Assembly: GCA_002914805.1 (NCBI GenBank)
Contig: JXTB01000002.1
Span: forward strand, 2,471,100 to 2,535,099
Length of the DNA stretch: 64,000 nt
From: Parasponia andersonii
Lineage: Eukaryota; Streptophyta; Magnoliopsida; Rosales; Cannabaceae
Direction of reading: 5' to 3'
Positions within the stretch are counted from its first letter, which is position 1; the number at the start of each line of letters is the position of its first letter. The position numbers were made by a program, and so were the translations under genes. Below are positions 22,560 through 33,701 of the stretch, piece by piece. Below the pieces are notes generated by a model that searched no databases, was not told where the DNA came from, and saw only the letters and a program-made list of their open reading frames with translations.

Positions 22560-24830
22560 TTCTCATAAACGAGAGATCAAATTGATGGAAGATTTTGAAA
22601 TGAACAAGTGCTTAACAAGATCTATAAATGCATGCACATCATAATAGTTAATCATCTCCGCACAAGGACATAGAAACTGAGGCATAAAAGAGTTAAAGGG
22701 CTATCTCCACATCAGTACATCAACAAATACATGCACGTCACAATATATCATACTTTGACTGGCGACTGCCCAACAATGCCCGTTACTCTAGCAGGTTAAA
22801 GAGTTCTGGAAAGCAGTAAATAAACAAAAAAAAAAAGACCTATTTGGGTTGATTATGCTTTAATAGCTGGATAAATTCTAAGTTGCACATAGCACAAACA
22901 TTATAAAGAGCAAGCAAACAACCAATTTGTTTCAATGTCACAAAGACATAAGCCTTGATCAGAAAATACACTATCCAAAATTCATCACAGAAGGGGAAGA
23001 CGACGATTATAAATACAGGGTCAACTTACAGATTTCCGACCGATTGTTATTCCAGATAATCTGTCCGAGTATTTTGATAAATATCTATAATCAAGTGTCA
23101 AAAATGCATGTGATTAATATAGCCAACTCGTTATCCCAGACGTGACGAAAACTACAACTAATACTGAGCAATTTCCACCCAATTATATATCACTCTACTA
23201 TTTTCGTGTCTGTAAGTAGCTTTCTCCCAAAGCATTACATAAAAAACGAGAGACACAGACATGACAGATGAGCAAAGCAACAGAGACAAGGCATTACCCA
23301 ATGAGCATTAGGTTGTATTCATAATGCTGACTTAAAACAAACTAAGCACAGGGAGGCATCTGTCTTTAACTTCTAAGATAGTATTCGGCTTGCCTTTCTA
23401 GTTATTCCTAAGCATATGACCAGACAATTGCTTAAGCAAAGTGATCACAAGATGCACAACTTAATGTTTTAATACCTTAGCTGATGCAGGAAGAAGTTAA
23501 ACACATGCCAAATCCATGGCTAAGGTAAGGAGGTGCACCTCCGTAGTAATCTCTACAAATACTGCCTTCACACAATGAAGAAAGATCCTTGTTCATTTTC
23601 TCTATCAAGCATTCATCTAGGTTTCACCCCATTAGTAGAACCATCTCTCTCGATTCACTATATGCTTCCAGAGGCTGAACTAGAAGAAGTTAATCTTTGA
23701 ATTTGCTGGACTATACCAGGGAAGGTTGCCTCAACAGTTCCCCTACTAAGGCCCTACCCACTTGTTATAATCTTCCATTCAACTGATACTCAGTGGATAA
23801 AACTACTTCCATTGAAGGAGTCCCATCAAAGGATATAATTCATCTCCTAGGAAAAGGAGTTGTCGTGGTACAAAACTCCATTGTCGAAGGTGATTCATAA
23901 CCTTGCATTAATCGCAATTTGCATAAGATAGAACCTTTGTCTTCAGAAACCATAAATAATTGGTACAAAATCCCTGGATGAGAGGTCCCGTGCCACACAT
24001 TGCTCGATATTGAATCAGAGCAAAACTACCACAGCGTGGGAAAAACATCACAGCCTGCTTATCTACATCCTGTTATGGAATCTAAGCAAAATGATGAAAG
24101 GATAAAACTTCAACGTAGTTTGTGCTCAACCATGTCAATGGGTCTAACTCTGTACATAATTTATTTGACCGGAAACGGAAATAATATCTTGAATTTCATC
24201 TCAGTCTCATACCTGGCAGCCTTGACAATCTCATGATTGTGCATAGCATTCTCTGTTTTTCCTCTGTACATATACGGATTCCTCGCCGGTTGCTTTAGGT
24301 GTGAGGGTGAAAGGTCTGATGCAGAAAATGCACATCGATCTTCGTAAGGAAAATATTGGAATAGCTCCCATCCAAATGGGGTTCCTAAACGTTCGAAGGA
24401 AAAAGCATATCAGACACTAACCAGAACTAGGTTATGCAAGACAATCCCTCAAAATTATATTAGTGATAGCAATGAGAAATATATAATGCAAAATAATGAA
24501 ATGAAACGTACTGTCATACTGACCAAAGAGCATTGAGCTTGTTATGAAAGTTCAAAGTGCATCTTTATTTTATCCAGAGGCCTTGTCAGTCCTGGGAGCA
24601 TATATAATGCTACATTTCCTGACACAGAGGTGCTAAAAGAGTCTGGTGATGCAACTAGTGCAGCTACATGTATTGCCCTTGAGATTATTCTTGATACTCC
24701 TATACTCCCAGTAAGTGAGTCCAATAATTCTCCCACAGATGGAGATGCACTTTTAACCACCCCATGTTTACCCCCATCACCAATGATCATTATGTCGCCG
24801 ATTGCCTGCACTGCACCACAATGAATTTCC
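22560..24830 (-). pseudogene. Copy 3 (inverted) of the unidentified gene fragment
   Basis: This is the reverse complement of copy 2 from its 3' end (TCTCTCGTTTATGA, near 20255 and inverted near 22570) to its 5' end. The best preserved island is minus strand 24811-24542, 89 codons, with IGDIMIIGDGGKHGVVKS, SASPSVGELLDSLTGS and LPGLTRPLDKIK. Further islands recur near 23700 (IQRLTSSSSASGSI) and 23440 (GHMLRNN-like DNA). Stops interrupt the rest. The parent gene is not recognised. Together with copy 2 it forms a large inverted repeat around the FBL4 3' copy. Confidence 0.6.
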
Positions 24831-27512
24831 TATAATTAAATTGGAGACACATTTTGCCATGAAAATCATTGACATGGTAAAAGTCAATATTACCAGCATT
24901 TCAATGTCAAATTTTCTTTTGGTCAGAAATACTACCATTTTCGCAAAATAGAGCTACAAGTAACTTCCCCTACCCTGTGACTGAGGGAAAACAGATTGTA
25001 CGTAATCTATTCCAATTAATTGCATTTCCACAGTCTAATCTTTTGTTATAACAATGCATAAATGCCTTTCAAATGACTAGGTGACCCCTCTCTATAAGAT
25101 TGGATAGCATATATTCTTAAAACAGAAAAAAGAAAGACAAAGAGTGTATTTGGTATAGGATTGAAATTCTATTTAGTATAAGATTCGATTTAATAGAATT
25201 CCAATTCAATAGCAAAGGTACAACAACCCAAATGTACCGTGGTAGTCAAGAAAGGGCGAATGCAATTATAACAGAATGAGACGTAAGCATAATCTAGTAA
25301 CATTGGTTGACAAGGAATTGCAATAGAAAAACTATATCTCAGGACTTGCTTGCTTGGCACAGCACTTCTCTTTTTGATTTTATTTATTTATTTTTTTAAA
25401 AGTGAAAATGAAGGATAACGATATTCTTATTAAGATATTGTGTGAGAAAATCTCCGTCATCCATTTCACTTAGAGAAATCCCCTATTTAGCCAAAAAAAA
25501 AAAAAAAAACAAAAACAAATAGAAACTTATCGCCTAGTTTTTCGATGTCAGAAATATATTAGCTGAGTAAATTGGTAGTTCCAATATGCTACCTTTGAAG
25601 TTCCTTGGATTAATATTTGTTGTTGGCATTCAAAAGCTCTAATTTGTGCCACTTTAGCTGGCCGGAGGCCTATATAGGAGAATCCATGGAATAAGGTCAG
25701 AAGCTTACTAAAATTAATTGATTACAGTCATTCCCTTAATGCTATTATAATTATCATAGATTCAATTTATATGTCTCATCTACACACTAATATATATATA
25801 TATATATATATAGGTTCCAATCTAATAATTTTTTTTTGACAATATGTATTTTTTTTAGCTATTAATTTTAAGAGTTATCATAATTTAAATAGTAAAAAAT
25901 AATAATAATAATAAAAATAAACACACATTATATAATATTTTTTTCTTTCTCCATTTTTTACCATAAAATAACATGTGTGATTAAATTTAATTGAATAAAA
26001 TAATATCTATAAATAAATAAAAAAATACCTATTGAATATGTATATATATATATGTGTAATATGTGTCAAATTTGATTGAGTATTGAAACAAAAAAAAAAT
26101 TAAAGATGTACAAACCTTGATAAATGAAGAACGTCATAGAGTGAATAATACCTAAAGAAGAAGACGCGTGGAGATTGTTGAGGCTCCATTTTTGGTAGAA
26201 AATTTAAAAAATAAATAAATAAAAATGAAAAAAAGGGGTACGGAGATTAAGGGTGGTGGTGGTGGTAAATGGTACACTAGTCTAGTACTATAGTACCCCC
26301 AGTCTTGACGTGCAAGAAGACTCCTAAGCGCACCGTTTTGGGAAATTAACTTGGTCCTAGAAACGACGCCGTTTCCACTTTTCTTCTTCCGTTTTAAAAA
26401 ATAATGACGTAATTAATTAAATCCGCTTAAATGTATAGTAGTCTCACGCAATAATGACGATTAACATGCAGAAAGAAGAAACAAAACTTAGTTACGACCT
26501 AACTTGACTATATATATATATATATATATAGAAAGCCAACCAGTGCAACTGCTACTGGTACTGCTAGGGTTTAGGTCTTCACATTTTGAGAGTTGAGAGA
26601 GACCCAGAAGGAAAGAAAGATCGACATGCCGGACGGGTAGACGGAGACAATGTGGTCGGAGTCGGAGCTGCTCCGTCTCCAATGGAGAGTCATAAGGAAG
26701 GTCTACAGTAAGTTGTCCCTATAGTTGGTTATCATCAGGTACATCGCGTCCACCATCGCTAGCTACACTCCCTCCGCTCTGGTCGCCCCTGCCTGTGTTG
26801 GCTTCCCTCTTCTCTCCGGTACGTACGTACTGCTAGTTTTTCTTTTCTCTTCTTTTCTTTTCTTTCTTTATCAATTTTTTCATTTTTCTCTCAATAATAA
26901 ATCAGAATAAATTCAGGAAAAAAAAGTAGAAAAACAAAAAAAAAAAAATCTAAAAAGAAAAAAATGCAAAGATATCGCTCGCTTTTCTCTGTACTTGGTC
27001 ATGCTGCCTATGCTTGTGTGTATGTTATTTATGTCTTATTTATATTTTTCCTGTATTTCGGGTTTTGATCAGATCTCCTTGGTGGTTGAATATGATATAC
27101 GATCAGGTTGGATAAATTAATTTGCTTCTTCTGGGGGTTTGTTGATCTTTGCAGAAGGTCTATTTTGTGTGTGTATGTTTTTTTTTTTCCTTTTTTTGGA
27201 AGATTGTTTTTTGTGACGTTTTCATTAATATATTATATATATTTTTGAGCAACGTTAATGACAATATTTAGCTAGGACTTCTTCTTTTTTTTTTTTTTTT
27301 CATTTGCAACTTTCCTATTTTAATAGATTGTGAGTGATATTGTGTGTGTGTTATATTTTCTTACTCAAAGAGTTCAAAGATAATGGAAAAGAAAAAAGGG
27401 AAAAAACCAAGAAAGAGCTGTTATGTATTTATTTATTTGGATATGTATTCATATCAGATTCTTATGTTTTACTCCCTTAATTTTATGGATATATAGACTT
27501 TGATCTGGCAAA

Positions 27513-27557
<45 letters not shown>

Positions 27558-28044
27558 CAAGACTTATAGAAAGTTCCGGCATGTGATCCCGTAATGAGAT
27601 AGGCAATCAAGAGTTTTTTTTTTTAATTTATTTTTGAGAGAGAGAGGGGCAATCAAGAGGTATTAATTAATGTCGAAATCAAGGGACTATTACTATTATT
27701 GTTATTTATTGTTATTGTTATTATATTTATTTATAATAATCTAATTAGTAGTATAATTAGAGACGAATGGATCAGAGAACCCCGGCCAAAATGTTTGAAG
27801 TTGCTAAATTAATTACCCCAAAATATTAGGAGAAAATCTATAATTTCTAATTTAGTCTTCTCAAAGTCTAAGACAGTCCAACCTTTTTTCTCTTCCTTAC
27901 AATTAAAATTTCTCCCTTCNTAACAAAACCATTTCCCTTAATCAAATTCAATATCTTCATGATCACCTTTTCTTGGAATGGCACCATTATCTTCTTTTCT
28001 CCTCTGATAATCATAATTAGTCCTAATTAACCCCTCAAAACAGG
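24831..28044. other. Gene-free stretch with microsatellites
   Basis: No supported gene. (TA)n tracts lie near 25793-25812, 26511-26530 and 27515-27554. A less AT-rich patch at 26560-26830 contains the short words SESELLRLQWRVIRKVYSK and SYTPSALVAPACVGFPLLSG in two frames separated by stops; I do not recognise them. Base 27920 is an N. The last few hundred bases should contain the former promoter of the GATL pseudogene. Confidence 0.45.
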
Positions 28045-29140
28045 ATGGCCTTCTGGATCAGGCTTAGCTCCTCAAGCTTATTAACTGTTCCAGTACTCAT
28101 TGGCCTCCTGTCCTTCCTCCTCCTCCTCCACCCCATTACCACCACCACCACTGCCATTTGCCTCGCGGTCCTCTGCCGCCCTTGCCCCGATACCCCGCTC
28201 TTCCGCGAGGCCCCCGCCTTTTGCAAACCTTTTCCACGGGAGATCACTTAATCCACGTCGTCATGACGCTGGATGCGAATTACCTACGTGGCACCATGGC
28301 AGTTGTGCTGTCCATCCTTCAGTACTCCACGTGTCCCGAAAACCTCTTCTTCCAGCCACTTCATCTCGGCCCTTGGGGACCATAATTATAGACATGCGCC
28401 AGAGCTTCTCTAGTCCAGCATGAATGCCACGTTCCCTTACCTCAACTTTACCATCTACCGCTGCAACTTCAGCCGGGTTCGGGGCAACATATCTAAGTCG
28501 ATTCGACAAGCGTTGGATCGACCCCTAAACTACGCCAGGGTCCACCTAGCCGAGATACTACCTACCCACGTGAACCTGGTCATCTATCTGGATTTGGATA
28601 TCGTCGTGGTTGATGACGTGGCGAAGCTATGGAATGTGGACATGGGCGGGAAAGTGGTGGCTGTGCTGGAGTACTGCCACGGAAACTTCACCCAGTACTA
28701 CTTCATGGACGGGTTTAGGTCCGATCCGGATTTGTCAAACATGTTCGAGCACTGGAACCCCGTGTTATTTCAACACCGGGGTGATGGTGGTGGACGTCCG
28801 CGCGTGGAGGAGAGTAGGGTACATGCAGCACGTGGAGGAGTGGATGGCATTGCAGAAGAGGAAGAGGATATGCCACTTGGGGTCATTGCCTCCGTTTTTT
28901 CTTGTGTTTGCTGGCAACATCATGGCCGTTGATTATAGATGGAATTAGCATGGTTTAGGGGGTGATAATTTTGAAGGGAGATGTTGGACCCTCCACCCGG
29001 GTCCGATTAGCTTGCTCCATTGGAGTGGGAAAGGTAAGCCTTGGTTGAGGTTAGATTCTAGGAAGCCCTGTGCCGTTGATTATCTTTGGGCGCCCTATGA
29101 TCTCTACCATTCATCTAAACAATCTTTAGAGGAGAGAGAG
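28045..29140 (+). pseudogene. Galacturonosyltransferase-like (GATL, GT8 family) pseudogene
   Basis: An intronless GATL gene can be followed through shifting frames. The signal-anchor start is [13 protein letters not shown] (28045). It continues with [74 protein letters not shown] (holding the DxD metal motif of GT8), [44 protein letters not shown] and [11 protein letters not shown]. At least three frameshifts (near 28220, 28385 and 28760) and one stop after VDYRWN (near 28946) break it. GATL proteins are Golgi glycosyltransferases of pectin or xylan synthesis. Most of the length is retained with fairly good residues, so loss looks recent, although sequencing errors cannot be excluded. Confidence 0.88.
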
Positions 29141-32114
29141 AGAGGGTTGAGGAGATTGGAGACATTGGAAAAAGGAGAGAGAGACAAACTCTCCATGGAA
29201 CATAGAAAAAAAAAGGGGGTTATTTCTCTAACGAGTAACAAGCCTTCTTATAGACCAAATCACACTATTCTCAAAAAATGTGAAACTTAACAATGTTGTT
29301 AATACTTATTTTAATTATGAACGAAACGACACCTAATATATTAATATTAACAACGTTGTTAATTTTTGTGTTTTAGTTAAGAGATTTTCCCCATTGAGAA
29401 ATTTTCTTTTGCATGTATTGATTTGAATGATTATTCTTTGTGGATCAATGTGTGTGAGCGAGAGAAGGGCCTTGCTATTGGGTTATAATCTGTTCGAGGA
29501 GAGAGCTGTCTAGGTTTGGTCTTGGGGTTATTTTTGGGCTCGGTGTGTTGAACATATGTTGGCCCTTCATATATATGGCATAGAGAATTTTCTTCTTTGT
29601 TCCACTTTTTCAACTATTTGGTTTGGGTGTTGTTGCTTTGGATTCATTGTAAATTATGATTTGGAAGTAATAATTAATTTCCAACAGCAGAGATGTATGT
29701 CAAAATGTGGATGCCTTATCTTTTCAGTGTGCCCTGCCCCATAGTTATAGATTAATGATTTAATTTGAACCATTTTGTTCCGGAACATGGAGCTCTTAAC
29801 GTTATTATATCCATTAGTTTTTAGTACCCATTTTTTTTTATATTTTATTTTCTTCCCTATTTTACTGGTTTATTCAAGATTTTGATATATATTGCTCTAG
29901 AGTGAATAGTCAATAACTAAAAAAAATAAATAAATAAATAAACAATGAGTTTTATGTTTTACTCAAATATACACTATGCCTTTCAATATATATATATATA
30001 TATATACTACAAGGAAAGAGAAAGAAAAGAAAATCAATAACATAATGAACACTTTTCCATTTTTTTCACTAAATATTATTTCTTATTCTATTTTTCAAAG
30101 AAAGTAAGCATAATAGAGTATAAGCAACCATATTATAAAAAATTATATACGTATACACAAATATAAAATTCTAAGAAAAAAAAAAGATAAAAAATTATTT
30201 TTAAGTGTGTATTGATCTTTTGTTTAATTTGTTTTAATTTTTCTTTTTCATATAATTAATTAATGTGCAACAAAAGGGTTCACTATTCTATTGTCCACTT
30301 ACTATCAACATTGTCCATTTACAATTTTTATTTTTCTCATTTAAATCTAGAACAATGCTATTGTCTAACACTACAACAATGTGTTAATCTATTACTGATA
30401 ATTCTAATTTATAAATTAAATCTCACACAAATTTAATTAAAATTAAAATATAATTATAATTAATCGGTAACTTATGATCTCGTGTTACACCGTGCCCTAG
30501 CATTGATCTATCATTATTAATGCATCATGTCAGCGCTAAAAATAATGGATTTAAAACTTTTCGGTTGATATTGTTATGATACGACAAATATGTTTTTTTT
30601 CTTAAAAAAATGTTTAAATAAAATGATTGACTTTTTAATGAGAAAAGAAAAGAAAAAAACTTTCCAAATTTTAATTAACCTACAGCTGTTAAATAGTTAC
30701 CATTACCACAAATACAATTAAGATCCAGGAAAATAAAAGTAAGTGGGGATTTTATTTCTCGAGTTTAGTCAATTAGTCAAAGGTGTGCACAATTAGGAAA
30801 GATGATTTTGACACTATAGACAAGGTAATATAGAGAATTGAATTGTCATAACTCAACTTTTAATATTACTACAAACTAATTCTTAGCATATAGATTTTAA
30901 TTTTTGATGTTTGACTAGATTTGCTTTCATGGATTGTAACTCTTTGATTTGTTAAAATACTAGCTTCTGTGAAATTAAAAGCGAATTCTGACATATTGGA
31001 GGTTATGACTTATAAATTGACGGGAACACCAAACAGTTGAAAACACTATACATTAATGCTACTTTAGGATCGTTCAAGATTTCTAGAATAATTAAATCTA
31101 AGATTTTAATATTCACTTTATGAATTGGTTGATAATTTTGTCTAAATAGCCATCGAGAATAAAATTATGACAACATTATTCCTTGATAGAAAGATTATAA
31201 CTTAAAAGTAAATATATATTGGAGGAATATTACGATAATTTCACTTATCTAACTACGACACTATACAGGGATTTTACATATTGAATAGAATATATTAGAT
31301 GGATCGGTTAATTAAGGTTAGTTGATTAAATCTCTATAAAAGACATGATATTTAATCTAAGAGTGTAGCATTGGGTCTTTAATAGAGTCTCTCATTTACT
31401 AATAGTATTTATATAAATATCTTAATAAGAATTATTATATATTTATTATATTATAGGAGTTTAGATTATTTGAATCTATTAGGTCCCTTATCTAACTCAA
31501 CAAAGCTCATTAATTAGTTAGTGGTATTTGTGAAATAAGTTTCATGAAACTGTATAAAATAATACATTTATACAGAAGTTGATATTTTTATAAATAAGTT
31601 ACATGAGTTAGACATATTTATAGAAGTGTACCCAAAACCCAAATTAGAGAATAAGTACAATTCCAATTAGAGTAAGATTAGCAGTTGTTGACTCCATATA
31701 TATAAGATATATGATAGAAAAAAAACTACACGGTAATAGTATGAGAGCTACACGTAAAACAGATAGAAAGGGACGGAGAGAATTCGACCAAGGCTGAGGA
31801 AAAATGAGAGAAAAAGTTTCCTACAACCTCATATTCTCATCTCATATCCTGGTATTCCAAAAGATTAAGAATGTGTTCTTGACCATTTTCTAACGAAGGA
31901 TTCAACTTGATGTCCACTCGTCTTATTAACCTAGAATCAAAGTACAGACAAAAAGATCTAGAATTGGAGATTTAATCACCATAAATAAAGAAATTAAGAA
32001 GGAGCACGCTACAAGAAGGAAATCCTAATTTCATTATGTATCTAAATTAAATTTATGTTATAAATTATCATGTATATATGATAAATGCTTATTCTATAAT
32101 TATAAAAATTATTT
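29141..32114. other. Gene-free AT-rich stretch
   Basis: No gene seen. There are short (AT)n and A-rich tracts (near 29985-30005) and long AT-rich DNA. The part from about 31500 to 31800, with a TATATAAG word and GAGAGCTACACG downstream, looks like the promoter part of an old LTR, but I could find neither partner nor ends. Confidence 0.4.
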
Positions 32115-33255
32115 TTATATAAAAATTTTAAAATTTAAATCCGTTTTTTTAACTGCATTGATGATGTGATGGCGTGTTTTCCGTGTATATTTTTTTGTAA
32201 CTGTTAGGTCTATATACCAGCATAGACCAGCAGAACCACCGGCTCGGCCTCGATGACCTCTGCCTCGAGGAGTGCCTCCTCTGCCAAGACTAGCAAAATT
32301 AGTAGATGAATGTTGAAGATTAAGAGTGCTAGCAGTATTCACTTGTTTAAGACGAATCTCTTAAGAAGTAAGCATTGGACTTCTTGAATTGACATTTCAT
32401 CAGTGTTGATACGACTTAGAATAGCAGTGACTGTGGCATCATAATCAGATGGAAGACAAGTGAGGATAACGAGCTCATCGTTTTCAACATTATATCCACC
32501 TAAGGCTAGAGCATCAACAAAGCTCTTCATATTAGCAAAGTACTCAGAGAAGGTCATGGAGCCTTTTTTGGTAGTTTGGAGCTGAACTCTCAGATGAAGC
32601 ATTCGAGCTCGTGAGCGAGAAATAAACAAAGTTTCAAGTAAATGCCAAACCTTATGAGTCATTGCACAATGAACAACTTGACTCAGTAGAGAAGGTGAGA
32701 TGGATGAGAGAAGCCAGCTGAGAACCAATTAATCCTCACGAATCCACTGAGTATGATCAGGACTGATGATCTGAGAAACGACGCCATGTTCATCGGCGCA
32801 ATCTCCAAACTCTGGTGGACAAGGCCTTATCCCGAGCATATAGCCAGCAAGGTTGTCACCACGGAGAGCAGGAAGCACTTGAGATCGCCAAATGGAGTAA
32901 TTGGTGCGATCGAGCTTGACTGAGACAGCAGAGTTCAACATGGTGATAAACGGAGAACAAGGATTCATTTTCTGGAGATTGAGCTTGATCCAGCCGAAGA
33001 AGAACAAGAACTGGTAGAAACTTTGAAAGTCACCATTAATGTATAGATCAAGGCTCTGGTACCATATGAAAATTATAGAATAAGACTATGAATTGAGTAA
33101 AATGATGACTCTCAGAATAATATCTTAGACTTCTCTTCACATATTTATACTGGTACGAATACACTAGAAAGATCTTACAACAGCTTCAGCCAAGTGGAGC
33201 TATAAGCTTAGTAACAATCTAACTAATCTGAGCTGGAGCTAAATGCTCTCTAACA
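32115..33255 (-). mobile_element. Ty1/Copia LTR retrotransposon fossil, 5' part
   Basis: Sense is the minus strand. The order is LTR (33255-33067), primer-binding region complementary to initiator methionine tRNA (TGGTACCAGAGCC, about 33064-33052), leader, and Gag of the UBN2 type (about 33007-32340, with LDRTNYSIWRSQVLPALRG and MTFSEYFANMKSFVDAL), followed by a glycine/arginine-rich segment. It is an incomplete, broken copy with a few interruptions. The age cannot be estimated because only one LTR was found. Confidence 0.82.
33067..33255 (-). repeat. LTR of the Copia fossil
   Basis: Read on the minus strand it starts TGTTAGAGAGCATTTAGC and ends ATAATTTTCA, giving the TG...CA ends expected. 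It contains a TATAAATA box. It directly abuts the primer-binding region, which fixes it as the 5' LTR. At 189 bp it is short but within the range for plant Copia elements. Confidence 0.7.
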
Positions 33256-33666
33256 GTTTAGTTAATCTAATAACTAATTACAATAGATTAGTTGATGAAG
33301 CTTCTAGAGAACATTGACTTGAACGATGACTAGACTCTGTTGACTGCTGACTAGGCTGCTTAACTTATTTTATGAAAAACTTACTACATGTCGTAGCATA
33401 AACAACACATGGATGATGGATGTCGTTTGTCATATATTTGTATAAAATGTCGTTTATAACGCATATAACATATATTTATTGTTCATGAATCCGTTGAAGA
33501 CTGCGCAGAAGTTCATTATAAGCAGCTTGTTCCAAATTCATAGTTGTTGACCTCTATATACAAACAAGTATATGTTCCTCGTTGAAGCTTTTGACCATCA
33601 AGGTTATATTACGTGCCACCACCACTACTCGCTGAGAAATTATGGACAATATATATATATATCTAT

Positions 33667-33701
<35 letters not shown>

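Noticed and set aside
22126-23145. Plus-strand frames of 70-100 codons
   Set aside because: They lie in duplicated non-coding flanks and in the reverse strand of copy 3; no protein-like pattern.
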